Below are positions 17,840 to 26,438 of a DNA stretch of 64,000 nt, in pieces. The notes beneath the pieces were generated by a model. The model saw only the letters and a program-made list of their open reading frames with translations, did no database searches and was not told where the DNA came from. Position 1 is the first letter of the stretch. Each line of letters opens with the position of its first letter. The position numbers and the translations under genes were made by a program. Source of the stretch: Acidobacteriaceae bacterium KBS 83 (GTDB lineage Bacteria > Acidobacteriota > Terriglobia > Terriglobales > Acidobacteriaceae); contig KB906735.1 of the NCBI GenBank assembly GCA_000381585.1, forward strand, positions 666,836 through 730,835, given 5' to 3'.

Positions 17840-18832
17840 ATGAGTGGGGTCCTGTCAGAACAATCAGCCCGCAACACGGAAACTGGGTCGAAGCAACGGA
17901 AAACACCAGCCGGGACGGGAGCATCGCAGTCCGTTGTACCTGTGACGTCCGTGCATAGAATAAAGGCGGACGGCGTCCGGATATTCTACCGGTCAGCCGG
18001 AGATGCGGCAGCGCCAGTGCTCCTCCTGCTGCACGGGTTTCCAACCTCATCTTTCATGTTCCGTGATCTCATTCCACGGCTCGCCGATCAGTATCGCGTG
18101 ATCGCGCCCGACCTGCCTGGATTCGGATTCACAGAAGTTCCGGAAGTACGGAAGTATGCGTATTCATTCGACTCATTGGCGAATACCATCGAAGCCTTCA
18201 CAGATGCGCTCGACCTCAATCGGTATGCCATCTATGTGTTCGACTATGGAGCCCCAACAGGCTTTCGTCTGGCAATGCGGCATCCAGAACGAGTGACAGC
18301 TATCATTTCGCAGAACGGCAATGCCTACGAAGAGGGGCTCGGCGACGCGTGGGGACCAATCAGGAAATATTGGTCACAACCTTCAGCAGAAAATAGAGAA
18401 GTGATCCGGCAGAACATCCTGACTCTCGAGGGAACTCGCTGGCAGTACACGCACGGCGTGGCGAGTCCAGATAGCGTCGCGCCTGAGTCCTACACACTGG
18501 ATGCAGCATTATTAGAGCGCCCCTGGAACAAGGAGATTCAGCTCGATTTGTTTCTGGATTACGCTTCGAACATAAAGCTCTATCCGAAGTTTCAGGAGTA
18601 CTTCCGTCAATCCAAACCGCCTTTACTGGCGATCTGGGGCAGGAACGACCCGTTCTTCATCCCCGCTGGCGCCGGAGCCTATCGAAAAGATCTCCCGAAC
18701 GCACAAGTCCAGTTTCTGGATACGGGGCACTTTGCCATTGAAACGCATGGCGTGGAAATCGCTGCCGCCATGAAAGCGTTCCTCGGGGCGAACGGCGTCC
18801 CCGGCCGTCCGGAGAAGGTCGCATCACGATGA
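17840..18832 (+). CDS. Alpha/beta hydrolase with Asp nucleophile, paralogue of the operon's first gene
   Basis: 330 residues; an excellent GAGGAGGAG ribosome site precedes the ATG. The first 35 residues are a polar extension. HGFPTSS, VFDYGAP with nucleophile Asp135, GRNDP and DTGHFAIETHG match the hydrolase at 14831 almost motif for motif, including the cap-domain phrase NAYEEGL and LDLFLDYASN. The pair therefore comes from a duplication and probably acts on related substrates. Predicted dehalogenase or epoxide hydrolase chemistry through an alkyl-enzyme ester. The stop overlaps the next start (ATGA). Confidence 0.85.
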   Translation: MSGVLSEQSARNTETGSKQRKTPAGTGASQSVVPVTSVHRIKADGVRIFYRSAGDAAAPVLLLLHGFPTSSFMFRDLIPRLADQYRVIAPDLPGFGFTEVPEVRKYAYSFDSLANTIEAFTDALDLNRYAIYVFDYGAPTGFRLAMRHPERVTAIISQNGNAYEEGLGDAWGPIRKYWSQPSAENREVIRQNILTLEGTRWQYTHGVASPDSVAPESYTLDAALLERPWNKEIQLDLFLDYASNIKLYPKFQEYFRQSKPPLLAIWGRNDPFFIPAGAGAYRKDLPNAQVQFLDTGHFAIETHGVEIAAAMKAFLGANGVPGRPEKVASR

Positions 18833-19530
18833 GTCCTTCTCCTCAAGCGGGTACGGTGGTGCTGGTTCATGGTGCATGGGCAGACGGATCATGTTGGAGC
18901 AATGTGATTCTGCCCTTACGACACCAGGGGCTGAACGTCACCTCGGCACCTATTCCGCTTACGTCGCTCACCGATGACGCCGCTGCTCTTCGACGAGTGA
19001 TCGAAAGGACGGATGGCCCGGTCATCCTGGCAGGGCACGCATATGCAGGTGCTGTGATCGCTGCGGCCCAGGACGATCGGGTGAAGTCGCTGGTCTACGT
19101 GGCAGCGTTAGCCCCTGACGAGGGTGAAACAGTTACAGATGTTTTTTATCGCACTGCCCCGCATACAGAAGCCCCCAAGCTCGTACCGGACGCGTATGGA
19201 TTTATCTGGATGCCGGAGGAGGGCTTTGGTCACGCGGTGGCTCACAAAGCCTCTCCGGATCAGAAGGCCATAATGGCAGCGGTGCAGCGGCCAATCGCAG
19301 TCAATTGCATTCAAGAAAAAGCTCCCAGGCCCGCATGGAGAACCAAACCGTCGTGGTTTCTTATTGCGGAGGAAGACCACATGATTAACCCGGAGACCCA
19401 GCGCTTCATGGCTGATCGGATGGGGGCAACCATCCGGTCACACGCTGTAGACCATACGCCCATGTACACCGCGCCGAATCTGGTGATCGACGTTGTTTTG
19501 GAAGCAGCTCGAGAAACAATTCGGAAATGA
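18829..19530 (+). CDS. Esterase-like alpha/beta hydrolase with Ala in place of the nucleophile Ser
   Basis: 233 residues, ATGA-coupled at both ends. The fold is that of EstC/pyrethroid-esterase-like proteins: VVLVHGAWADGSCW at the start, LVYVAALAPDEGE after the elbow and a late DHTPM region for the His. The nucleophile elbow usually reads GHSYGG; here it is GHAYAG, so Ala71 replaces Ser. I believe a subfamily shares this feature, so it may be functional but not a classical esterase. It could be a binding protein, a lyase-like enzyme or a cofactorless catalyst (inference). Next to a likewise modified SDR. Confidence 0.8.
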   Translation: MSPSPQAGTVVLVHGAWADGSCWSNVILPLRHQGLNVTSAPIPLTSLTDDAAALRRVIERTDGPVILAGHAYAGAVIAAAQDDRVKSLVYVAALAPDEGETVTDVFYRTAPHTEAPKLVPDAYGFIWMPEEGFGHAVAHKASPDQKAIMAAVQRPIAVNCIQEKAPRPAWRTKPSWFLIAEEDHMINPETQRFMADRMGATIRSHAVDHTPMYTAPNLVIDVVLEAARETIRK

Positions 19531-20315
19531 GCCGAGAGCCGGTGCAGACAACTTCTGTCGCTATCGTGACTGGGGCGAGCCAGGGAATCGGTCGCGCCAC
19601 CGCGTTGCGGTTAGCGCGCGATTTCTCCGCCGTTGTGCTGGCTGCGCGAAATAAGGATGACTTTCAGAAAACGGCCGCGGCCATCGACGCCGCGGGTGCT
19701 GAATCACTCATCTGTGCACTCGACCTGCGCGAACCTCGGTCCGCAGAAATCCTCGTTAACAGTACGCTCGATCGTTTTGGCAGAATTGACGCGCTGCTCA
19801 ACATCGCGGGAGCCGTGCCACAAATTGATTTGTTCGAGATGACCGATGCGCAGTGGGAGGACGGCATCGCGCTCAAGCTTCACGGCGCGCGTCGCTTGAC
19901 CGCGCAAGCCTGGAACGCGTTGAAGGCCTCGAACGGCTCCGTCGTTCTGATTTCAGGAACCGCTGCTCTCGATCCAAAACCCGCGTTCGCCGCGGTGGCT
20001 GCGATTAACGCCGCGATCATCACGCTCGCGAAGGCATTTGCAGAGCAGGGCATCAAGGACGGCGTGCAAGTGAACAGCGTCGTCCCGGGAGCAGTACTGA
20101 CGGGACGCAGACAAGCCTTCTTTGAAAAGTGGGCACCGGTCCACCACTTGACCGTGGAAGAGGCCCTGAAGAAGTTTCCGGAAGAAGCCGGCATCGCTCG
20201 TTTCGGAAAACCTGAAGAAATCGCCGACCTGATGGCGTACTTGGTGTCGCCCGCTGCAAAGTGGATGACAGGGACATCGGTGCGGATGGACGGCGGCGAA
20301 ATCAAGGGTATCTGA
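19527..20315 (+). CDS. Atypical short-chain dehydrogenase/reductase lacking catalytic Tyr and Lys
   Basis: 262 residues, coupled to the upstream gene by ATGA. The nucleotide-binding TGASQGIG near residue 14, NIAG and the C-terminal SVRMDGG region are all SDR-typical, and Ser in LISGTAAL is kept. At the YxxxK position the sequence is V157-A-A-I-N161, so both catalytic Tyr and Lys are absent at exactly the right spacing. NAD(P) binding looks intact, but classical dehydrogenase chemistry is not expected. A role together with the Ala-nucleophile protein upstream is plausible (inference). Confidence 0.85.
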   Translation: MSREPVQTTSVAIVTGASQGIGRATALRLARDFSAVVLAARNKDDFQKTAAAIDAAGAESLICALDLREPRSAEILVNSTLDRFGRIDALLNIAGAVPQIDLFEMTDAQWEDGIALKLHGARRLTAQAWNALKASNGSVVLISGTAALDPKPAFAAVAAINAAIITLAKAFAEQGIKDGVQVNSVVPGAVLTGRRQAFFEKWAPVHHLTVEEALKKFPEEAGIARFGKPEEIADLMAYLVSPAAKWMTGTSVRMDGGEIKGI

Positions 20316-20368
20316 TGCGCAGCGCTTCTGGTGCTATCTCAACAACCAGAAGATTCCCTGGAGGATGA

Positions 20369-21022
20369 ATGGCTCAGCGAAAGGCAACCGTAGAGCGGCT
20401 GGCGTTGTTTTCAGACGCAGTGTTTGCTGTAATTATCACAATCATGGTTCTGGACTTGAGGCCTCCGGAGCATCCCACATTCGCGGCCCTTTTGCCTTTG
20501 TGGCCGACCGCGCTGAGCTACGTGGTGAGCTACACGTTCATTGCAATTGTCTGGCTCAATCATCACCACCTCCTGCGCTTTACGGAATACCCGACTCCAC
20601 GTCTGATTTGGGTCAATTTTGCGCATCTATTTGCGGTGTCCTTGGTGCCTTTCACAACGGCATGGGTTGCAGTAACACGTCTGGCGGCAGTTCCCGTCTT
20701 CGTATATGCAGCAGTGTTTGTCCTGGTTGAATTGGCCTACTTTCAGTTCGAGCACCACGCCCTGACTCAGGCGGTAGTTGAGGAGATCTCGCATCGTACC
20801 CGTCGGCTCGCAAAAGTACGCTCGTTCATCGCCTTTGGACTCTTTCTGACCGCAATGTTCGTATCACTCAAGTTTCCACCCTGGGGTTTCGGGTTAGTGT
20901 GCTGCGCGGTACTTCTCTATCTCCGACCTGAGCCCCCGGGTAGTCGAGCAAGCGCCATAGCTAAGGTGATTTCGAGGTATGAGGTGCTGCCGCAGAATGA
21001 GGACTACGGCATCACCTCCTAG
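20369..21022 (+). CDS. TMEM175-family (DUF1211) potassium-channel-like membrane protein
   Basis: 217 residues; a CTGGAGG ribosome site precedes the ATG. Near the N-terminus LALFSDAVFAVIITIMVLDL is the pore-lining FSD motif of bacterial TMEM175 channels. About five or six hydrophobic segments follow, with a HHHLL loop and a polar C-terminal tail. Family members conduct K+ as tetramers. It lies 54 bases after the SDR and may belong to the same transcript, but its link to catabolism is unclear. Confidence 0.85.
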   Translation: MAQRKATVERLALFSDAVFAVIITIMVLDLRPPEHPTFAALLPLWPTALSYVVSYTFIAIVWLNHHHLLRFTEYPTPRLIWVNFAHLFAVSLVPFTTAWVAVTRLAAVPVFVYAAVFVLVELAYFQFEHHALTQAVVEEISHRTRRLAKVRSFIAFGLFLTAMFVSLKFPPWGFGLVCCAVLLYLRPEPPGSRASAIAKVISRYEVLPQNEDYGITS

Positions 21023-21069
21023 CAGCATGTGATCAGAGTCGCCGATGATACATCAAGGAAGGGCTCAGC

Positions 21070-22566
21070 ATGGGAAGGGAAAACTCTATGAATACTACGG
21101 ATGGCAATTCTTTAACAAAGTCCTCCGGCAGTCCAGTTGCGGAAGAATACGACATCGTCATCATCGGCAGCGGTGCCGGGGCGAAGCTCGCTGCCTGGAC
21201 CTTCGGTGCAGAGGGAAAGCGTGTTGCCGTTATCGAACGTAAATACATCGGTGGCGCCTGTCCGAATATCGCCTGCCTGCCCAGCAAGAACCTCATCCAC
21301 ACCGCTCAGGTCGCCTCCTATGTCTTGCGTAGCGAGGAGTTCGGCATCGCCCGCGATGGGTTCCGCGTCAACATGTCGGCAGTGCGTGACCGCAAGCGCC
21401 GGATGGTCTCCGGGCTGGTCGATATTCATGTGGAGGAGTTCCATAAGAGCGGAGCCGAACTCATCATGGGCTCCGCGCGTTTCGTTGAACCGAAGACCGT
21501 TGAGGTCACGCTGCCCGATGAAAGGCGCCGCCTCCTGCGCGGAAAGAACGTCATCGTCGGCACCGGCACCCACGCCGCGCTGGACCCAATTCCCGGCCTT
21601 GCCGATGCACAGCCGCTCACGCATATCGAGGCTCTCGAATTGGACGACGTGCCTGAACACCTCATTGTGATCGGTGGCGGTTATGTTGGACTGGAGTTCG
21701 CGCAGGCCATGCGCCGCTTCGGCAGCCGGGTTTCCGTCCTCGACCGCAACTCCCGACTACTGCACCGCGAAGACGAAGACGTAAGTGCAGCGTTGCGCGG
21801 CCTCTTCGAAGACGAAGGCATCGACGCCGCCCTCAACGCTCGCATCCATAAGATCTCCGGCAGGTCAGGGCAGTTGGTGAAGGTTGTGATCGAGCAACAT
21901 GGAACGGAAAGAGTGCTCGAAGGTTCGCATCTGCTGGTGGCTGCCGGCCGCGTTCCCAATACAGAAAGACTTGGCTTGGATTCCGCCGGCGTGGAGCTGA
22001 CGCCTCGTGGATATATCAAGGTCAATGAGCGGCTCGAGACCACCGCGACCGGCGTCTGGGCCGTTGGCGAAGTGGCGGGCAGTCCCCAGTTCACCCATAT
22101 CAGCGAAGACGATTTTCGCGCCGTGCACGACAACATCACCGGCGGCGATCACCTGACCACGGGCCGCCAGGTCCCGTTTTGCCTCTTCACAGACCCGGAG
22201 TTCGCGCGCGTAGGTCTCAGCGAGACAGAAGCACAGGCACAGGGCATCGCATACCGCCTGTTCAAAGCCCCGATGGCGGCGGTGTTGCGCGCGCGTGCGC
22301 TCATGGAGATACGCGGATTCATGAAAGCGCTGGTCGACGCGGGCAGCGATCGCATCCTGGGCTTCTCTGCATTGGGCGTCAGCGCCGGGGAAATCATGTC
22401 CGCCGTGCAGGTCGCGATGATCGCAGGCCTTCCCTATACCGCGCTGCGCGATGCCATCCTCGCGCACCCGACCATGACGGAAGGCCTCCACCCTCTCTTC
22501 TCTACGACGCCGTCTGTGGCCGTCACACCCGCTCAGAAACCAGCCGCTGCGCTTGAAACCGCCTGA
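21070..22566 (+). CDS. Mercuric-reductase-like pyridine nucleotide-disulfide oxidoreductase
   Basis: 498 residues; the second Met, at 21088, is equally possible. FAD-binding IIGSGAGAKLAA is at about 27-38. The redox-active disulfide CPNIAC is Cys64/Cys69, spaced as in lipoamide dehydrogenase. An NAD(P) site IGGGYVGLEFAQ follows, then a second FAD motif WAVGEVAGSPQF and the C-terminal HPTMTEGLH with the active-site His. The terminal CysCys pair and N-terminal HMA domain of true MerA are absent, so it is a MerA-like or thiol oxidoreductase, not a mercury reductase by sequence alone. A disulfide-handling enzyme fits the neighbouring egtB and DoxX relics. Confidence 0.88.
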   Translation: MGRENSMNTTDGNSLTKSSGSPVAEEYDIVIIGSGAGAKLAAWTFGAEGKRVAVIERKYIGGACPNIACLPSKNLIHTAQVASYVLRSEEFGIARDGFRVNMSAVRDRKRRMVSGLVDIHVEEFHKSGAELIMGSARFVEPKTVEVTLPDERRRLLRGKNVIVGTGTHAALDPIPGLADAQPLTHIEALELDDVPEHLIVIGGGYVGLEFAQAMRRFGSRVSVLDRNSRLLHREDEDVSAALRGLFEDEGIDAALNARIHKISGRSGQLVKVVIEQHGTERVLEGSHLLVAAGRVPNTERLGLDSAGVELTPRGYIKVNERLETTATGVWAVGEVAGSPQFTHISEDDFRAVHDNITGGDHLTTGRQVPFCLFTDPEFARVGLSETEAQAQGIAYRLFKAPMAAVLRARALMEIRGFMKALVDAGSDRILGFSALGVSAGEIMSAVQVAMIAGLPYTALRDAILAHPTMTEGLHPLFSTTPSVAVTPAQKPAAALETA

Positions 22567-22571
22567 CCCAT

Positions 22572-23035
22572 TGTTCTTCGGATATCAGAAGTGGTTCGGC
22601 TACGAAGTCCAGGGCCTCGTTCCCTTCTTCACCCACGGTCCGCTCATCTTCTTGATGTACCCCGTCTTCGGCATGAAGGGCTCTACCTATTTCCTCGGAG
22701 TTTCGGAGTGGCTTTTGGAGCACTGATCTTCGCTGGGTTCTGGAACAAGAAGCTGGGCGTACTGGGCGCCACTCGGCTCGGTCGCTACCTTCATCGCCAC
22801 CGTCACGATCATCCCGTTTAGGCCCGACGGCTGGGCCCCATCCGCCGGGGGATTTCCCACCATGCCCGGCAACGTCGCCTTTCTCATGAAGGATGTCGTT
22901 CTACTCGCCGTCTCGTTCTATCTGCTAAGGCAAGACGCCATCAGAGCGAGATACGCAGGCAGTCCCAAGGAACCAGCAGTAGAAACGGATCAGGCCGCTC
23001 GAAAGGATCGTTATTCGGCTGCTCCCGTCATCTAG
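22572..23035 (+). pseudogene. DUF417/YkgB-type membrane protein, N-truncated and frameshifted twice
   Basis: Directly after the oxidoreductase gene the first frame reads LFFGYQKWFGYEVQG, FTHGPLIFLM and GVSEWL. After the run CTTTTGG one missing T shifts it to FGALIFAGFWNKKLGVLGA. A second shift gives SVATFIATVTIIPF, GGFPTMPGN and FLMKDVVLL to TAG 23033-23035. In order, the three pieces make a DUF417 protein lacking about 30 N-terminal residues. Members are four-helix membrane proteins induced by reactive chlorine or redox stress. Confidence 0.72.
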
Positions 23036-23315
23036 AGATCAGAACACGCCGCGGGGGCCCTATCTGGTCACTGAGCTTGATCCATCCGGTTTACTTCGCC
23101 GCGCCCTGTTTGGGAATGCTGGCGGCTGCATCCACGTACGTCCGAAGTGAGGGACGGCAGAACGTTTATTGCGCCAAGATATTCCATGACCTGCACCCCG
23201 CTTGGGCGTTTCGTTGTAACTTTGATCATCTTTATCGCGAGCCTGAACGTGTCCGGAACGATGCAAGGGCTGCTGGCGCCAAAATTGAAGGCAATCAGCA
23301 GTGCATGGAGAGCGC

Positions 23316-25079
23316 ATGTCGAGACTCCTATCAGTAAATGTCGGCCTTCCGCAAGATTTCGAATGGCAGGGCAAGTTGGTCCGTACCGCAATTTGGAAGC
23401 AGTCCGTACCTCACCGTGTCGTTGCTCGCCGACTGAATCTGGAAGGCGATGGCCAGGGGGATCTCCAGGGCCATGGTGGCGAACAGCGTGCCGTGATGGT
23501 CTATCAGCTCGAAGCGTATCGGTATTGGGAGCGCGAGCTCGGCCGGAACGATTTAGAGTACGGACAGTTTGGAGAGAATTTCACCGTTGACGGTCTGGCG
23601 GATGATGAAGTCTGCATTGGAGATCGGTACAGAATTGGCAATGCGGTCTTCGAGGCGACCCAGCCACGCGTCACTTGCTATCGGGTCGGCATTCGAATGA
23701 GCAATCCTCAGATGCCTGCCCTGCTGGTATCGCATCGAAGGCCCGGGTTTTATTTCCGCGTGATCGAGGAGGGCGAAGTCGGCGCAGGGGACGAAATTCA
23801 GAAGATCGCCGATGGGCCTGGAAGAATCACGGTCGCTGAAATCGATTCTCTGTTATACCTTCCGAACCACGATCCCAGCCGTGTCGCGATTGCAGCACGA
23901 ATTCCTGCACTGAGTCCGGGATGGAAAGGATCCCTGGAGGAGTTACTCAAAGCAGATGAAAGGGGAGTTCACAACGGAAACGCAGGGCTCACATCGTCAA
24001 TTTCATCTCCACCTGCATGGAACGGCTTTCGGACGCTGAAAGTAGGGGCAGTTCATCGCGAGACAAGTGAAGTAACGTCAATCGTGCTGGAATCTGTGGA
24101 TGGGTCGCCTCTCCCGAGTGCTCTGCCCGGTCAATATCTAGTGCTGCGCCTTTCTCCCGATAAGAACTCACCGGCCATCGTGCGCAGTTATTCCATTTCA
24201 GGCGCTTCTAGCTCCGGAACCTATCGCATCAGCGTAAAGCGAGGTACAGGTGCAGGCAGCAGATATCTTGTTGAATCAACGCGGACCGGCGACGTATTCG
24301 AGACCAGCGCTCCACGGGGCGACTTTGTGTTGCAATCCGGTTCGCACCCGGTCGTTCTGTTGAGCGCAGGAATTGGCATCACTCCCGTTCTTTCTATGCT
24401 CTACGCCCTTGCATCTGACGCCCCCAAATCTTCTCGAGAGGTGTGGTGGATTCACGGCGCGCGTAGTGCGAAGGAGCAGGCCTTTTCAAACGAAGCCCGG
24501 GAGCTCCTTGACGCGATTCCCGGAAGTCATTCGGCGATCGCGTATAGCAAGCCAGGTCCCGGAGGTACGTTCGGCAGAGACTTTGACATCCACGGACATC
24601 TTGATGTCACAAGCCTGCAAAAACTTAGTCTCCCCATCGAGGCGGATTTCTATTTGTGCGGACCGGCGGGATTTCTCGTAGAAATGAATCGCGATCTGAT
24701 TTCTTTAGGTGTTCCGCCAGACGCGATACATCAGGAAGTGTTCGGACCTCTGAGCAGTATTGAGCCGGGGGTCGCAAGGGCAGAGACAAAGATTCCGCAT
24801 CCCCCACTTAGCGCCCCTGGGGACGGACCGATCGTATCCTTCACTCGAAGTGGCCTCGATGTGCCATGGGATAACAAATTCAAAAGCCTGCTGGATTTCG
24901 CCGAGGCATGTGACGTTCCGGTGAGATGGTCTTGTAGAACCGGTGTCTGCCATATGTGCGAGTGCGGACTTCTGGATGGCCATCTTCGCTACCGGCCACA
25001 ACCCCTCGATCAGCCCGCAGCGGGCAATGCTCTGATCTGCTGCTCCACACCCGAATCGCGAGTTGAACTTGACCTATGA
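23316..25079 (+). CDS. MOSC domain fused to ferredoxin-NADP reductase and 2Fe-2S ferredoxin domains
   Basis: 587 residues from the ATG at 23316, with GGAG six bases upstream. Residues about 1-165 are a MOSC domain with GEQRAVMVY, GQFGENFTVDG and the conserved Cys in PRVTCYR. About 230-480 is a phthalate-dioxygenase-reductase-type module: FMN/FAD-binding RSYSISG, NAD-binding LLSAGIGITPVLSML and YLCGPAGF. The last 80 residues are a plant-type 2Fe-2S domain with Cys in SCRTGVCHMCECG and ICC. MOSC domains bind molybdenum cofactor, so the protein probably reduces an N-hydroxylated or sulfur substrate with NAD(P)H electrons in one chain. Confidence 0.9.
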   Translation: MSRLLSVNVGLPQDFEWQGKLVRTAIWKQSVPHRVVARRLNLEGDGQGDLQGHGGEQRAVMVYQLEAYRYWERELGRNDLEYGQFGENFTVDGLADDEVCIGDRYRIGNAVFEATQPRVTCYRVGIRMSNPQMPALLVSHRRPGFYFRVIEEGEVGAGDEIQKIADGPGRITVAEIDSLLYLPNHDPSRVAIAARIPALSPGWKGSLEELLKADERGVHNGNAGLTSSISSPPAWNGFRTLKVGAVHRETSEVTSIVLESVDGSPLPSALPGQYLVLRLSPDKNSPAIVRSYSISGASSSGTYRISVKRGTGAGSRYLVESTRTGDVFETSAPRGDFVLQSGSHPVVLLSAGIGITPVLSMLYALASDAPKSSREVWWIHGARSAKEQAFSNEARELLDAIPGSHSAIAYSKPGPGGTFGRDFDIHGHLDVTSLQKLSLPIEADFYLCGPAGFLVEMNRDLISLGVPPDAIHQEVFGPLSSIEPGVARAETKIPHPPLSAPGDGPIVSFTRSGLDVPWDNKFKSLLDFAEACDVPVRWSCRTGVCHMCECGLLDGHLRYRPQPLDQPAAGNALICCSTPESRVELDL

Positions 25080-25212
25080 TTGCGCAGCCGAATCGGTGGT
25101 AGTTGCCCCTTCATAATTCTCGGCTTACGCTTTCGGCTATCTTTGTCGTACCTGGGTGCGTCTTTCGACGGACGGGATATTGCGCCACGCGCAACAGCGG
25201 AGAGGAATTGCA

Positions 25213-26136
25213 ATGAGCTTCAGCTTGGTAAAGTCGACGGCAGTCATGGCTCTCCTCGCAATTCCTAGCACCGTGATATGGGCGTATGTCGTCGGTGGAG
25301 TCGTTATTGCCATCGGGCTGGTCGTAATTTTTCTCCGCGGCGATTGGCCAAAGGCGCGAGGACTCGACAAGCTGATTTTGTTCGGGCCTCTTTTCTACGC
25401 AGCACCCATTGCGGCCTTCGGCACCGAACATTTCACGCTGACGGAGGCCGTCGCGTCAATCGTACCGGCGTGGATTCCGTGGCATCAGTTTTGGGTCTAC
25501 TTCGTCGGCGCTTGCTTCATAGCAGCCGCGCTGAGCCTGGTTACGAAGATTCAGGCATGCCTCTCGGCGAGTTTGCTCGCTTTGACCTTTTTCCTTTTCG
25601 TAGCCCTGATGGATGCTCCGGCATGGGCGCAAAACCCACGAGACCGAATTGTGCTGGTGCTGATGCTGCGGGAATTATCCTTCAGCGGCGGACCTCTGGC
25701 GCTGGTGGCCAGCCTCACCGGGCAGTCGCGCGAGCACGTCACGCACGTGCTTGCCACGATTGCGCGATACTTCGTTGCAATTCCCGTGCTGTTTTTCAGC
25801 TTCGAACAATTCCTGCACGGCAATCATGTTCCCGGCATTCCGCTGGAACGAGTGACTCCCGCGTGGCTCTACGGACACTCCATTTGGACCTACTTGGCAG
25901 CCGTAGTCTATGCAGTCGCGGGCACCTTGTTGCTTGTTGGCAAGCAAACTCGCGCGGCAGCAACCTCGCTAGGATTGACCGTGCTGTTCGTGGAGCTGGC
26001 TGTCTACGTGCCTATCGGCGTAGTGGAACGCGCCAGCCTCGACAATGGCCTTAACTATGTCGCCGATACATTGATGTTTTGCGGTGCTGTTCTCCTGCTC
26101 GCGGGCGCCATGCCGCGGTCTCGTCGGTTCACATAG
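25213..26136 (+). CDS. Polytopic membrane protein of unknown function
   Basis: 307 residues from the ATG at 25213, with GAGAGGA seven bases upstream; the frame extends 19 codons further but without a ribosome site. About eight hydrophobic segments, with the conserved-looking loops GTEHF, PAWIPWHQFWVY and FLHGNHVPGIPLERVTPAW. The double appearance of P-x-W-I/L-x-x-H-x-x-W suggests an internal duplication of a DoxX-like four-helix unit (inference). Related proteins are common in Acidobacteriota, but I know of no assigned function. Confidence 0.75.
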   Translation: MSFSLVKSTAVMALLAIPSTVIWAYVVGGVVIAIGLVVIFLRGDWPKARGLDKLILFGPLFYAAPIAAFGTEHFTLTEAVASIVPAWIPWHQFWVYFVGACFIAAALSLVTKIQACLSASLLALTFFLFVALMDAPAWAQNPRDRIVLVLMLRELSFSGGPLALVASLTGQSREHVTHVLATIARYFVAIPVLFFSFEQFLHGNHVPGIPLERVTPAWLYGHSIWTYLAAVVYAVAGTLLLVGKQTRAAATSLGLTVLFVELAVYVPIGVVERASLDNGLNYVADTLMFCGAVLLLAGAMPRSRRFT

Positions 26137-26438
26137 ACGGATGTAGGCCGGAGTCGCGCTCTCTTGTGACGGACAGCGCCACCCTACTCGCGATCTCCTC
26201 TGACGGAAAGACGGCGCGAGCAATAGGCTGCGGACATTACCTGTTGCCGATAGCAGATTGTGGAGGAAGCTTCGCCCGATCAAACATCTCTGGAGCGCCG
26301 CGTCAGATTAGTTCCGATGTCTCAGCTCCGGATCGCTCACCGGATGTCAGACTGCTCGCGGTGATTCGTCGCACAGGCGGCCGCTTCCGTCTGAAATACC
26401 ACCTCGGCACGCTACTGAAGGCGCATGGTTTGGCAGTT
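26137..26438. other. Convergent intergenic region, no gene seen
   Basis: Open frames here are shadows of the flanking genes. No clear hairpin terminator was seen between the two convergent genes. Confidence 0.35.

Noticed and set aside
21070-22566. Calling the flavoprotein a true mercuric reductase (merA)
   Set aside because: The N-terminal metal-binding domain and C-terminal Cys pair are missing and no merR, merT or merP is nearby.
23063-23080. TGGTCACTGAGCTTG before the MOSC fusion gene as a -24/-12 site
   Set aside because: After GG and ten bases the sequence is TG, not GC, and there is no matching enhancer.
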